A stretch of DNA of 64,000 nucleotides from Streptomyces tsukubensis (GCF_003932715.1 NZ_CP020700.1:1316001-1380000); one strand, 5' to 3'. Numbered from the stretch's first letter, positions 1 through 9,131 are shown. Translations and numbers: made by a program. The notes: a model not told the origin generated them from the sequence alone.

Positions 1-3000
1 GGGCGGTCTCGACGCCGACCTCGACGGCCGCGAGGACCTCCTCGCGGGTGAGGGCGGGGCCGGTGGTGAAGTCGGCCGTGCCGGGGCGGACCTTGCGGGG
101 CACCAGACCGGGCTGCGCGGGCAGCTCCGTCGCGACGCCGACGTCGATGACGCAGACCTCGGCCCCGACCTGGTTGGCGAAGGCGTTGCAGACCGCTCCC
201 CCGCCGAGGAAGTTGGCGACCATCTGGCCGGTGACCTCCTGGGGCCAGGCCGTCACGCCCTGGGCGTGGACGCCGTGGTCACCCGCGAAGATCGCGACGG
301 CGGCGGGCTCCGGGATCGGCGGCGGGCAGACCCGGGACAATCCGCTGAGCTGGGCGGAGATGATCTCCAGCATGCCGAGGGCGCCCGCGGGCTTGGTCAT
401 CCGCTTCTGGCGCTCCCAGGCCTCGCCGAGCGCCTTGGCATCCAGCGGGCGGATCGCGGCGACCGTCTCCTGGAGGAGGTCGTGCGGCTCCTCGCCGGGC
501 AGCGCCCGGCGGCCGTACGTCTCCTCGTGGACGACCCAGGACAGGGGGCGGCGCTTGGACCAGCCCGCCTGCGCCAGCTCGGGCTCCTCGGGGAACTCGT
601 CGACGTAGCCGACGCAGAGGTAGGCCACGACCTCCAGGTGTTCCGGCAGGCCGAGGGTACGGACCATCTCGCGCTCGTCGAAGAAGCTGACCCAGCCGAC
701 GCCGAGCCCCTCGGCGCGGGCGGCGAGCCAGAGGTTCTCGACGGCGAGCGCGGAGGAGTACGGGGCCATCTGCGGCTGAGTGTGCCGGCCGAGGGTGTGG
801 CGGCCGCCGCGCGTCGGGTCGGCGGTCACCACGATGTTCACCGGGGTGTCGAGGATGGCCTCGATTTTGAGTTCCTTGAACTGCTTGGCGCGGCCCTTGG
901 GAAGGGACTCGGCGTAGGCGTCGCGCTGGCGCTGGGCGAGTTCGTGCATGGTGGTGCGCGTCTCGGCGGAGCGGATGACGACGAAGTCCCAGGGCTGGGA
1001 GTGGCCGACGCTGGGGGCGGTGTGGGCGGCCTCCAGAACGCGCAGCAGTACGTCGTGCGGGATGGGGTCGCTGCGGAAGCCGTTGCGGATGTCGCGGCGT
1101 TCGCGCATCACCTTCAGGACGGCTTCGCGCTCGGCGTCGTCGTACGCGGGCGCGGGCAGGCCTGCGGGCTCGGCAGGGGCCTCGGCGGGAACCTCGGCTC
1201 CGGGCACGGGCTCGGACGCAGGAGCGGCCGGGGCTTCGGTGGCGGCTTCTGCACCGGACGCGGCTACCCCTTCGGGCGCCTCCGGCGCGGATTCGGCCGG
1301 GGGCTCCGCGGTCGCGTCGGCCGGAGCCGGTGCTGCTTCGGCCGCGGGGGCCTCCTGCGGCGTCTGCTCGGGCTCGGGGGCGGTGGCCGGGGCCGGGCCA
1401 TCGGCAGCCTGCTCCGGGGCGGGCGGCTGCGCTTCGGCGGCCTGTGCCTGGGGGGCCTGTGCCTCGGGGGCGGGGGTCTCCGCCTGCTCGGGCGCGGCCT
1501 GCGGAGGTACGGGAGCGGAGCCGGGCGCCTCGACGGATCCGGGCGTCTGCTGCTCCCCCGCAACGGGCTCCACGGCGACGGCGCCTTCGGCCGACGGCTC
1601 GGCAACGGCCACGGGAGCGGCGGCCTCGTCGGGCTCGGGCTGCTCAGGAGCCGCGGCCTGCACGGGCACCTCTGCGGCATCAGCGGCATCGGGCGCCACG
1701 GCCTGCTCGGAGGCCACGGCCTGCTCCGGCGCCACCGGCTGCTCGGGCGTCGCGTCCCCTTCGGGCGCCGCAACCGCCTCAGGGGCCACCGGCTGCTCGG
1801 GTGCCACGGCCGCCTCGGGCGCGGCAGCCTGTTCCGGCGTCAGCGCATCGCCGGTGCCCTCGACCTGCTCAGGAGCCGCGACCTGCGCGGGCACCTCTGC
1901 GGTATCAGCGGCATCGGGCGCCACGGCCTGCTCGGGCGCCACCGGCTGCTCGGAGGCCTCGTCCGCCCCGGCAGTCCCGGCAGTCCCGGCCGCCTCGGCC
2001 GTCTCGGCCGGCTCGACTGCCAAGGGCATCTCTGCCGCCGGGGGTACCGCGGGCTCTTCCGGAGCCGGCTGCGGGACGACCGTTTCTGCGGCCGGGGCAG
2101 GGGTGGCCTCGCCCTGCTGCGGCACGGCGTCCCAGGGGGCTCCGGCCTGCGGAGGGATCTCGGCGAGCTGCGGCCCGGGCAGCACCGGCGCCTCGTCCTC
2201 GCCGGGCACGTCCAGATACTCGGGGCCGAGCGTCGGCGGTCCGGAATCGGGCTGCACGGTCAGCGGGTGCGGAGCGACTCCGGCGGGCCCGCGATCGGCC
2301 AGGGAACGGACCACACCACCGGTGTTGTCGGGCAGGGGCGGCCCCATGTGCAGGGGGCGGCGCGCGGGCGGCGGAGTCGGGGTCGCGGACCCGGCCGCGA
2401 AAGCAGGGGCCGGAACGGACGGTTCCGCCGGGTCGGTTACGGCCGGGCCGTCCGCGGCCATGGGCACGGCGGCGGCCGGAACCGGAGCCTCCGAAGGCTG
2501 CTGGTCCTCCGGTGCCCCGGCCTGTGCCGGCACCCGGACCTGGTCGGGAACTTCCGGCGCGGGAGCCTGAGCAGCGCTGCCCTCGTCGACGGGCACCCCG
2601 GCGGCGGGAGTCTGCCCGCCCGGCTGTATGACGGGCGCCGTCTGGTCGGCCTGCACGGCATCAGCGGACTCCGGGCTTCCGAGATCCGTGGGGGCCGTCT
2701 GCGCCGGCGCGGCAACCGCACCGGCCGGGGGCATCACCACGGGATCGGCGGCACCCGGCTGCTCCGGGGAGCCCAGATCCGTGGGCGCGGCCAAGCCCGG
2801 CCCGGTGAACTCGGGACCCGCGGCCGGCGGGCTCTGCGCCGGTGCGGGCGCCCCGGCCGCCGCCACAGGCACAGCCGGATGCGGTGCGGGGGCCGGAACG
2901 GCCTCGTACATATGGCCGGGGTCGACAGGGGCCGCAGGGGCGGCGGGCTGCGCCACGGGCACTCCCTGCGGGGGCGTTGCCCCGACGGCAACCGGAGCCG

Positions 3001-3313
3001 GTACGGAAGCCGGGGCCGCGACGGGAGCTGCCTGGGCCACCGGTGCCGCGCCCAGGGTCTGCACGGGCGACGGATACTGGCCGCCCAGGGTCCCCTGGGG
3101 GTCGCTCCAGGCACCCTGGGCGCCCGGCATCAGCAGCAGATCGTCTCCGGCCGGGTGCGCCGCGGGCCGTGCGGGCTCCGCCGGACCGGCGGCCGGCCGG
3201 CCGGAGGGGTCCACGAGGGTGTAGGCATCAGGGGCGGGAACGCCCGGCTGCTGCTCCACCACGCCTGCGTTCCCCGGCAGCCCCTCGCCCGGGATCTGGC
3301 CGGTGTCGGTCAT
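1..3313 (-). CDS. cobT: BluB-CobT fusion with long Ala/Pro/Glu-rich N-terminus (3' end outside window)
   Basis: The reading frame starts at ATG 3313 after a GAGGGG ribosome site and runs off the window at base 1, so the C-terminus is missing. Residues 1 to about 720 are low-complexity Ala/Pro/Glu/Val with many PEQ and AP repeats. From about 724 (DAEREAVLKVMRERRDIRN, then APSVGHSQPWDFV) it is a BluB/nitroreductase-fold domain, the enzyme that fragments FMNH2 to 5,6-dimethylbenzimidazole. From about 944 (RPLDAKALGEAWERQKRMTKP) it is the N-terminal part of CobT, which transfers ribose phosphate from nicotinate mononucleotide to dimethylbenzimidazole in B12 lower-loop assembly. Fusion would channel the base directly. 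BluB-CobT fusion proteins are known in streptomycetes; the length of the N-terminal tail is the odd part. CobL is the upstream neighbour on the same strand. The catalytic Glu of CobT lies beyond the window. Confidence 0.9.
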   Translation of the reverse strand, partial: MTDTGQIPGEGLPGNAGVVEQQPGVPAPDAYTLVDPSGRPAAGPAEPARPAAHPAGDDLLLMPGAQGAWSDPQGTLGGQYPSPVQTLGAAPVAQAAPVAAPASVPAPVAVGATPPQGVPVAQPAAPAAPVDPGHMYEAVPAPAPHPAVPVAAAGAPAPAQSPPAAGPEFTGPGLAAPTDLGSPEQPGAADPVVMPPAGAVAAPAQTAPTDLGSPESADAVQADQTAPVIQPGGQTPAAGVPVDEGSAAQAPAPEVPDQVRVPAQAGAPEDQQPSEAPVPAAAVPMAADGPAVTDPAEPSVPAPAFAAGSATPTPPPARRPLHMGPPLPDNTGGVVRSLADRGPAGVAPHPLTVQPDSGPPTLGPEYLDVPGEDEAPVLPGPQLAEIPPQAGAPWDAVPQQGEATPAPAAETVVPQPAPEEPAVPPAAEMPLAVEPAETAEAAGTAGTAGADEASEQPVAPEQAVAPDAADTAEVPAQVAAPEQVEGTGDALTPEQAAAPEAAVAPEQPVAPEAVAAPEGDATPEQPVAPEQAVASEQAVAPDAADAAEVPVQAAAPEQPEPDEAAAPVAVAEPSAEGAVAVEPVAGEQQTPGSVEAPGSAPVPPQAAPEQAETPAPEAQAPQAQAAEAQPPAPEQAADGPAPATAPEPEQTPQEAPAAEAAPAPADATAEPPAESAPEAPEGVAASGAEAATEAPAAPASEPVPGAEVPAEAPAEPAGLPAPAYDDAEREAVLKVMRERRDIRNGFRSDPIPHDVLLRVLEAAHTAPSVGHSQPWDFVVIRSAETRTTMHELAQRQRDAYAESLPKGRAKQFKELKIEAILDTPVNIVVTADPTRGGRHTLGRHTQPQMAPYSSALAVENLWLAARAEGLGVGWVSFFDEREMVRTLGLPEHLEVVAYLCVGYVDEFPEEPELAQAGWSKRRPLSWVVHEETYGRRALPGEEPHDLLQETVAAIRPLDAKALGEAWERQKRMTKPAGALGMLEIISAQLSGLSRVCPPPIPEPAAVAIFAGDHGVHAQGVTAWPQEVTGQMVANFLGGGAVCNAFANQVGAEVCVIDVGVATELPAQPGLVPRKVRPGTADFTTGPALTREEVLAAVEVGVETA

Positions 3314-3652
3314 GCGTACCCCTCGCCCCATCGCTCTGTGATCCTTCGTCCATCCGCCCGGACGGCCGCTCGCGGTGCGCCCGCCGGTCTCATGACGAGA
3401 ACGAGCGCATGCGCCACCCGGCACGACGGACTACCAGCATTCTCGCGGCCGTTCGCGGACCCGGCAGTGGTATCCGCCACGGCCCGCTGTGGGCTGCGCC
3501 ACGCTGCGCGTCCCCCGGTTACGGCGTACCACATACCGGAGCCAATACGACACTCGTTTTCCGGTTTTCCCGGACCATGCCGAAGGAAGCGACGGCACGT
3601 CCGGTGCGGTACGACGGTCGGTCAGCCTACCTCGCGCCACCGACAACCATGG
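3314..3652. other. 339-bp intergenic region between cobL and the bluB-cobT gene
   Basis: I see no gene here. Read on the minus strand it is the upstream region of the BluB-CobT gene, with a GAGGGG ribosome site just before ATG 3313. I looked for a cobalamin riboswitch because of the flanking genes. There are A-rich patches around 3555-3575 but no convincing B12 box or CCCGCCACTG core, so no riboswitch is called. No clear terminator was found after cobL. Confidence 0.5.
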
Positions 3653-4864
3653 TCACGGGGCACGCTCGGGCAGCCGTCCCGAGACCAGGAAAACCACGGC
3701 GCGTTCCCGCTCCGACCAGGTCTTCGGGTCGAGATCGACCGACTGGACGAACACGCACTCCACGGCATAGCCACCGGCCGCCAGGGCGGTGCAGAGGGCC
3801 TCGGCCTCGTCGCGGGTTCCGGCGTGGGTGACGATCCGCTCGGGGCGCCGGTCGGCGCAGGCGGTGACGGTCTCCACGCCGCCGCCGCCGATCCGGACGA
3901 CATCGGGTTCGGGCAGCTGCTCCAGCACCTGCGGGGCCCGGCCGTTCACGGTCTGCATCCGGATTCCGGCGCGGCGGGCCGCGGCCTCGGTGCGGGCGCA
4001 GGCGGCCGGGTCGGCGTCGACGGCGATGACCGCGGCTCCGAATCGGGCCGCCTCCACGGCGAGCAGCCCGCCGCCGGAACCGACGTCCCAGACCAGATCG
4101 CCCTCCCGGGGGCCGAGCCGGGCGAGTTGGAGAGCGCGCAGGGAAGCGCCGGTGCCTTCGCTCAGGTCGCCGCCGTCCGCCGGCGCCCAGCCCCGTACCC
4201 CGGCCGGGAAACCGGGCTCCCGGCCCGCGATCCAGCTGCTGTCGGCGACCGCCCCGCCGGCCGCCCCGCCCACCACCACGACCACGTTCGGATCGCGCCA
4301 GACGTGGTCGGCGGCCTTGTCGGAGGTGACGACGGTGACCTGTTCCCGTTCGGTGCCGAGTTCCTCGCAGATCACGAAGGTGCGGTGGATGCCGTCCAGG
4401 AGCAGGGCCAGTTCGGCGGGGCCCGCGCCCGGGGAGGTGAGCACGGCGACCTTCGGGTGGGCGCGGCAGACGTTGACGGCCCGCCGCAGGGTGCGGGGGT
4501 GGGCGACCACGATCCGGGCGTCGTCCCACGGCATCCCCGCCCGGGCGAAGGCGGCGGCGACGGAGGAGACCGCGGGCACCACCTCCACCTCCAGGCCGTG
4601 CTCGGGAGCGCGGAGGGTGCGGACGACTCCGAAGAAGCCCGGGTCGCCGTCGGCGAGCACGACGGCGCTGCCGCGGTGTCCGGCGATCCGGCGGGCGGCG
4701 AGGCCGATGCTGCCGAGGCGGATGCGCTCGGCGTTCCCGGGGACTTCGGGGAGGGCGAGATGGTGGGCCGCCCCGGCGACCAGGGTGGCGGCCGCGAGGG
4801 CGGAGCGGGCCGCGGCGGTCAGGGGTGAGCCGTCCCAGCCGATCACCGTGACGCGGTCGGCCAT
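3653..4864 (-). CDS. cobL: Precorrin-6Y C5,15-methyltransferase (decarboxylating), CbiE-CbiT fusion
   Basis: 403 residues from ATG 4864, which has GGGAG upstream; an in-frame start at 5023 would add a Pro-rich tail with no family match. Residues 1 to about 205 are the CbiE-type tetrapyrrole methylase half (MADRVTVIGWDGSPLT, then a GDPGFFG segment). The C-terminal half is CbiT-like, with the SAM-binding loop WDVGSGGG at 259-266 followed by VIAVDADP. The enzyme methylates precorrin-6Y at C5 and C15 and decarboxylates the C12 acetate in aerobic corrin synthesis. It lies 339 bp upstream of the bluB-cobT gene on the same strand, so the two form a B12 pair. Other corrin genes are not in the window. 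Confidence 0.93.
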   Translation of the reverse strand: MADRVTVIGWDGSPLTAAARSALAAATLVAGAAHHLALPEVPGNAERIRLGSIGLAARRIAGHRGSAVVLADGDPGFFGVVRTLRAPEHGLEVEVVPAVSSVAAAFARAGMPWDDARIVVAHPRTLRRAVNVCRAHPKVAVLTSPGAGPAELALLLDGIHRTFVICEELGTEREQVTVVTSDKAADHVWRDPNVVVVVGGAAGGAVADSSWIAGREPGFPAGVRGWAPADGGDLSEGTGASLRALQLARLGPREGDLVWDVGSGGGLLAVEAARFGAAVIAVDADPAACARTEAAARRAGIRMQTVNGRAPQVLEQLPEPDVVRIGGGGVETVTACADRRPERIVTHAGTRDEAEALCTALAAGGYAVECVFVQSVDLDPKTWSERERAVVFLVSGRLPERAP

Positions 4865-5102
4865 GGTCGTCAGTCTCCCTGGATTCGTCGCAGGTGGGGG
4901 TGGTGGGTCTCCCGGGGCCGCAGGGGCACACGGAGGTGGACCGGGGCGGCTCGGGAGGAGGTACCCATTGAACCAGTTGGAACACTGAATCAGTTGGGCG
5001 TACGGCAGTCCACCGAGGCCCACCGGGACCGGCCTCTGCGCACCGACCGGGACCGGTCCCGTCCGCGCGCGGTGCGCTCCGAACCGGTGCCGGCCTCAGC
5101 TC

Positions 5103-5134
5103 CGGTCAGCCTCAGCACCGGTCAGCCTCAGCTC
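5103..5134. repeat. Two 16-bp tandem copies overlapping a stop codon
   Basis: CGGTCAGCCTCAGCAC at 5103-5118 is followed directly by CGGTCAGCCTCAGCTC at 5119-5134, with a degenerate third copy just before. The second copy includes the TGA of the acetyltransferase gene (minus strand, 5130-5128), so the array begins inside its 3' end. It looks like a small slippage duplication. Confidence 0.75.
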
Positions 5135-5760
5135 CAGTCGGAGTAGGCGTATCCGGACTCGGCCGATCCGTCGGCGACCCCGTCGAGGTCCTCCGGCAGC
5201 AGGCTCCAGACGATCAGATCGGTGCGGGTGTCGGTCCAGGTGCCGTCGGCGGCCCGGATCCGGGCCAGCCAGGCGTTGCGCAGCACCCCTTCGCTGATGG
5301 CGCCGATCTTCTGGGCGACCTGCTGCGAGGCGGTGTTGTCGGCGGCGGTGCGGAGTTCGAGCCGCTCGAACTTCCGGTCGCGGAAGAGCCACTTGGCGAC
5401 GGCGAGAAGGGATTCGGTGGCGTAGCCCTCGCCGCGGGCCCAGGGCGCGGTGGCGTACGCCGCCTCGGTGGTGAGCACCCGCCAGTCGGTGTTCTTCAGC
5501 CGTACGGTCCCCACCAGCCGCTGGGTGAGGAATTCGGTGACGGCGAAGACGATCCCCCGGCCCGTGGTGCGCTGCGCGGGCGCTATCTCGTGGATCCACC
5601 GCTCGGCGTCGGCCCGGGTGAAGGGGTGCGGTACGGGTGTCCAGGCGGTCACCGTCTCGTCGTTCATCATCTCGGTGTACGCCGGGACGTCGGCCTCCTC
5701 GAAGGGGCGCAGCACCAGTCGCTCCGTACTGATGGACACGTCCGGAAAGGTGGTAGTCAT
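5128..5760 (-). CDS. GNAT-family N-acetyltransferase (RimJ/RimL type)
   Basis: 210 residues from ATG 5760, chosen because GGAG lies 8 bases upstream; a longer in-frame start at 5952 adds only Pro/Arg/Ala sequence. The protein opens with STERLVLRPFEEADVPAY, the usual RimJ/RimL beginning, and has the acetyl-CoA loop region APWARGEGYATESLLAVAKW around residues 118-137, followed by the FERLELRTAADNTASQQVAQKIG segment. This is the layout of the acetyltransferase_3 family, which acetylates protein N-termini or small amines such as antibiotics. The substrate cannot be read from sequence. It is followed by the met operon terminator and is probably transcribed on its own. Confidence 0.85.
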   Translation of the reverse strand: MTTTFPDVSISTERLVLRPFEEADVPAYTEMMNDETVTAWTPVPHPFTRADAERWIHEIAPAQRTTGRGIVFAVTEFLTQRLVGTVRLKNTDWRVLTTEAAYATAPWARGEGYATESLLAVAKWLFRDRKFERLELRTAADNTASQQVAQKIGAISEGVLRNAWLARIRAADGTWTDTRTDLIVWSLLPEDLDGVADGSAESGYAYSDWS

Positions 5761-5877
5761 GCGCCGCTCCGTAACCATGCTCTGCGGGGAACAGGCGACC
5801 AGTGGCCTGCCGAAAGGCCCAGCATGCAGCATGGGCCGACCGGGTGGCACCGCGGGGGCGGGGGCGGAACGGGCGGA

Positions 5878-5969
5878 GCCCCGCACCCCGGGCGGGGGTG
5901 CGGGGCGTGGCGCCGGACGGCGGACCGGCCGGTCAGCCGGTGAACCGGGCAACCGGTCAGCCGGCCGGT
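5878..5969 (-). terminator. Double hairpin downstream of metQ
   Basis: Two GC-rich dyads lie after the metQ stop. The first met by minus-strand transcription is ACCGGCCGG (5924-5932) with CCGGCCGGT (5961-5969), which encloses further CCGG pairs. The second is a perfect 12-bp stem, GCCCCGCACCCC (5878-5889) with GGGGTGCGGGGC (5895-5906) and a 5-base loop. There is no U-tract, as is common for Streptomyces terminators. Confidence 0.7.
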
Positions 5970-5987
5970 GAGTGGGTGGCCGGTGGA

Positions 5988-6824
5988 TCAGAAGGCCGGG
6001 ATGACCGAGCCGTCGTACTTGTCCGCGATGAACTTCTTCACCTCGGGCGTCGTGAGCAGCTTGGCGAGCTTGACCACGCGCGGGTCCTTCTCGCTGCCTT
6101 CCTTGACCGCGAGGAAGTTGCCGTACGGGTTGTTCTCGGCGGACTCCAGGACGAGGGAGTCGTTCTTCGGGCTGAGCTTGGTCTGCACCGCGTAGTTGCC
6201 GTTGATCACAGCGGCGTCGACGTCCCCGAGGGCCCTCGGCACGGCCGCGGCCTCCAGCTCCTTGAAGGTGAGCTTCTTGGGGTTCTCGGCGATGTCCTTC
6301 GGCGTGGCCTCGTTGCCCGTACCCGGCTTCAGCTTGATGAGGCCGTTCTGCTCCAGCAGGCGGAGGGCGCGGGCCTCGTTGGTGGTGTCGTTGGGCAGGG
6401 CGACGGTGGCGCCCTCCTTGAGGTCCGCGAGCTTGTCGACCTTCTTGGAGTACAGGCCCAGCGGCTCCAGGTGGACGGTGACGACCGGCACGATGGTCGT
6501 CTTGTTCTTCTTGTTGAAGTCGTCCAGGTAGGGCTTGTGCTGGAAGTAGTTGGCGCCGACCTCACCGCTCTGGGTGGCGGTGTTGGGGGTGACGTAGTCG
6601 GCGAACTCCTTGACCTCCAGCTTGAGGTCTTCCTTGGCGGCCAGCTCGTCCTTGACGAAGCCGAGGATCTCGGCGTGCGGGACGGAGCTGGCGGCGACGA
6701 CCAGGGGCTTGGACGGGTCGGCCCCGGCCCCGGTCTTGTTGTCGTCGTTGCCGCAGGCGGTCAGCCCGAGGGTCAGTGCTCCGACGGCGAGGACAGCGGT
6801 GGTGATCTTGGCAGTGTTACGCAC
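5988..6824 (-). CDS. metQ: Methionine ABC transporter substrate-binding lipoprotein
   Basis: 278 residues. The N-terminus is a lipoprotein signal peptide ending in LGLTAC with Cys24 as the lipidated residue. The mature part is a NlpA/MetQ-type binding protein (VVAASSVPHAEILGFVKDEL, then NYFQHKPYLDDFNKK and VALPNDTTNEARALRLLEQNGLI). It binds D/L-methionine outside the membrane and delivers it to MetNI. It is last in the order metN-metI-metQ, 78 bases after metI. That gap holds a run of nine G (6894-6902 on the plus strand) touching the metI stop. The paired permease and ATPase make the assignment firm, although related lipoproteins can bind other amino acids. Confidence 0.94.
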   Translation of the reverse strand: MRNTAKITTAVLAVGALTLGLTACGNDDNKTGAGADPSKPLVVAASSVPHAEILGFVKDELAAKEDLKLEVKEFADYVTPNTATQSGEVGANYFQHKPYLDDFNKKNKTTIVPVVTVHLEPLGLYSKKVDKLADLKEGATVALPNDTTNEARALRLLEQNGLIKLKPGTGNEATPKDIAENPKKLTFKELEAAAVPRALGDVDAAVINGNYAVQTKLSPKNDSLVLESAENNPYGNFLAVKEGSEKDPRVVKLAKLLTTPEVKKFIADKYDGSVIPAF

Positions 6825-6902
6825 GAAAAGTGCCTTTCTCCATGGGTGGTGCGGTGGTGCGGACCCGGACGGGTCGCGGGGAGGGAAAGTTTCGGGGGGG
6901 GG

Positions 6903-7703
6903 TCAGTCGGCCTTGACGGGCTGCGGCGACCGGGTCGCACCGGCCGCGCCCGTCGCTTCGAGGGCTCCGGCGGTGTTCGCGACGGCGATGGCGTCCGCGG
7001 CCCGGGAGGCCTTCAGCAGCCTGAGCCGGGGGGCCGGTCCGCCGCGGCCGCGCCGGTGCAGGGCCCGGGCCGCGTAGTCCCCGGCGAACTGGATGACGGC
7101 GATGACCGCGGCCAGCACGGCGACGGTGATCCACATCATCTCGGTCTCGAAGCGCTGGTAGCCGTAGCGGATGGCGATGTCACCGAGTCCGCCGGCGCCG
7201 ACCGTGCCGGCCATGGCGGAGTAGCCGATCAGGGCGACGACGGTCGTCGTGGCGCCGGAGATCAGAGACGGCAGGGATTCGGGGACCAGGACCTTGCGGA
7301 CCACGGTCCAGGTGCTGCCGCCCATCGACTGCACGGCCTCGACGAGACCGCCGTCGACCTCCCGTACGGAGGTCTCCACCAGCCGGGCGAAGAAGGGGAT
7401 CGCCCCGATGGCCAGGGGGACGATCGCGCCCTCGCGGCCGATGGTGGTGCCGGTGATCGCCTTGGTGAACGGCAGCAGGGCGACCATCAGGATGATGAAC
7501 GGCATCGAACGGGTGACGTTGACGATCTGGCCGATCACCTTGTTGGCGACGGTGTTGGCGAGCAGACCGCCCTTGTCGGTGAGGACGAGGACGATGCCCA
7601 GCGGCAGTCCGACGGCCACCGCGATCAGGGCGGACCAGCCGACCATGTAGAGCGTGTCCCAGCTCGCCTGCTCCAGCAGCGGCTGCATCTCGGACCAGGT
7701 CAC
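6903..7703 (-). CDS. metI: Methionine ABC transporter permease
   Basis: 266 residues from GTG 7703, whose first bases overlap the metN stop (GTGA), so the two are translationally coupled. It has about five membrane segments and the permease EAA-type loop near GATTTVVALIGYSAMAGTVGAGGLGDIAIRYGY, typical of MetI. It forms the membrane pore of the MetNIQ importer. The C-terminal tail of about 45 residues (HRRGRGGPAPRLRLL and onwards, Ala/Arg-rich) extends past the usual MetI end and looks poorly conserved. Expression should follow metN and its leader. Confidence 0.93.
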   Translation of the reverse strand: MTWSEMQPLLEQASWDTLYMVGWSALIAVAVGLPLGIVLVLTDKGGLLANTVANKVIGQIVNVTRSMPFIILMVALLPFTKAITGTTIGREGAIVPLAIGAIPFFARLVETSVREVDGGLVEAVQSMGGSTWTVVRKVLVPESLPSLISGATTTVVALIGYSAMAGTVGAGGLGDIAIRYGYQRFETEMMWITVAVLAAVIAVIQFAGDYAARALHRRGRGGPAPRLRLLKASRAADAIAVANTAGALEATGAAGATRSPQPVKAD

Positions 7704-8833
7704 TGGGCACCGTCCTTCACCAGGTTCGGAGCGGAAGCGTTCGGAGCGGAAGCATCAGGATCCGAGGGGTCCGGGTCCGAGGCGTCCGACCCGGAACCGG
7801 AACCGGGAGCGGAAGCGGAAGCGGGGTCCGTTCCGGTGATCACGTCGATCTGGAGTCCCTGTTCGCGCAGGAAGCCGATGGGGACGACGTTCTCCTCGAA
7901 CCGGCCGGGCAGTTCGATCCGCATCCGGCCGACCTGCTTGCCGCCGACGGTGTCCATCGCGGCACCGAGAATCGAGATGTCGATGTTGTAGGTCCGGGAG
8001 AGCTGCGAGATCACCGGCTGGGTCGCCGCGTCACCGTGGAAGGTGACGTCGACGACCGTGCGGTCGTCGCCCGACGCCGCTCCGCTGACCGGGAAGAGGG
8101 CCGAGGCGAGCTGCGATCCCGGGGTGGCGAGCAGCTCGCTGACCGTGCCCGATTCGACGATCCGGCCGCGCTCCATCAGGGCGGCGGAGTCGCAGACCGA
8201 CTTCACGACGTCCATCTCGTGGGTGATCAGCAGTACGGTCAGGCCGAGCCGCTCGTTCAGATCGCGCAGCAGCCGGAGGATGGAGCGGGTGGTCTCCGGG
8301 TCGAGGGCACTGGTGGCCTCGTCCGACAGGAGCACCTTGGGGTCGCCGGCCAGGGCGCGGGCGATGCCGACGCGCTGCTTCTGGCCGCCGGACAGCTGGC
8401 TGGGGTAGGACCGCGCCTTGTCGGCGAGACCGACCAGGTCGAGGAGTTCGAGGGCCTTGCGGCTCCGCTCGCGGCCCGAGAGCCCGAGGATCTCCAGCGG
8501 AAGTTCGACGTTGCTCTGGACGGTGCGGGACGACAGCAGGTTGAAGTGCTGGAAGACCATGCCGATCCGGCTGCGGGCCGCGCGCAGTTCCCGACCGGCG
8601 CGCGGGCCCTTCCCGGCGAGGGCGGTGAGCTCGACGCCGTCCACGGTGACGGTGCCGGAGGTGGGGCGCTCCAGCAGGTTGACGCAGCGGATCAGGGAGG
8701 ACTTGCCGGCGCCGCTCTGCCCGATGACGCCGTACACCTCGCCTTCCCTGACATGGAGGTCGACGCCGTCCAGGGCGGTGACCTCGCGTCCTCGCGAGCG
8801 GTAGACCTTGGTCAGGCCCGTTGTGGTGATCAC
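7700..8833 (-). CDS. metN: Methionine ABC transporter ATP-binding protein
   Basis: 377 residues from GTG 8833. Walker A GQSGAGKS is at 38-45, the ABC signature LSGGQKQR at 147-154 and Walker B with D-loop, KVLLSDEATSALD, at 166-178. Residues about 255-345 form the NIL domain, the methionine-sensing regulatory domain that inhibits transport when methionine is high, which separates MetN from other amino-acid ATPases. The last 40 residues are a Ser/Asp/Pro/Ala tail of no known role. The ribosome site is weak (GACGGACG), which fits regulation through the leader upstream. It begins the metNIQ operon, about 300 bases after a Cys-rich leader peptide. Confidence 0.95.
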   Translation of the reverse strand: MITTTGLTKVYRSRGREVTALDGVDLHVREGEVYGVIGQSGAGKSSLIRCVNLLERPTSGTVTVDGVELTALAGKGPRAGRELRAARSRIGMVFQHFNLLSSRTVQSNVELPLEILGLSGRERSRKALELLDLVGLADKARSYPSQLSGGQKQRVGIARALAGDPKVLLSDEATSALDPETTRSILRLLRDLNERLGLTVLLITHEMDVVKSVCDSAALMERGRIVESGTVSELLATPGSQLASALFPVSGAASGDDRTVVDVTFHGDAATQPVISQLSRTYNIDISILGAAMDTVGGKQVGRMRIELPGRFEENVVPIGFLREQGLQIDVITGTDPASASAPGSGSGSDASDPDPSDPDASAPNASAPNLVKDGAQ

Positions 8834-9131
8834 TGGGTTCGTCCGTCACTGTCGAGTGCGCGGCAAGGTCGTCGCCGGGCACGGGGCTTTCGTCGTCGAT
8901 ACCGTCGGACCGGCCGGAAACCGCCGTTCCCGTACGGGGCAGACACCGGCTCGGGGCGCTGCCGCGCACAGTCCTCCGCGGCCACCGCGCGGGGATCTCG
9001 TCGACGAGGTCCGGGGCGGGGGCGTTGCGGAAGCGGTCACGGGGTTCGGGGGGCAGCCACGGTCCTTCTCAGAGGACGTCGCAGGCCGCGCGGTCTCTCA
9101 CTTCGGGGCGCGAGGTGCGGTTCGGGGGCCC
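8834..9131 (-). promoter_or_regulatory. 298-nt untranslated leader between the Cys-rich peptide and metN
   Basis: No gene is apparent between the leader-peptide stop and the metN GTG. The segment is GC-rich with several short complementary patches that could form alternative hairpins. It does not show the SAM-I or SAM-IV riboswitch cores I know. If the upstream peptide is a cysteine-responsive attenuator, this is where rho-dependent or hairpin attenuation would act. Confidence 0.5.

Noticed and set aside
3314..3652. A cobalamin riboswitch between cobL and cobT
   Set aside because: Some A-rich patches and a TACCACTGCC stretch caught the eye, but the B12 box and CCCGCCACTG core are not present.
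266..4828. A plus-strand ORF of 1520 codons
   Set aside because: It is the antisense of the bluB-cobT and cobL genes, made open by high GC codon use. Its translation is Gly/Arg-rich without any family motif.
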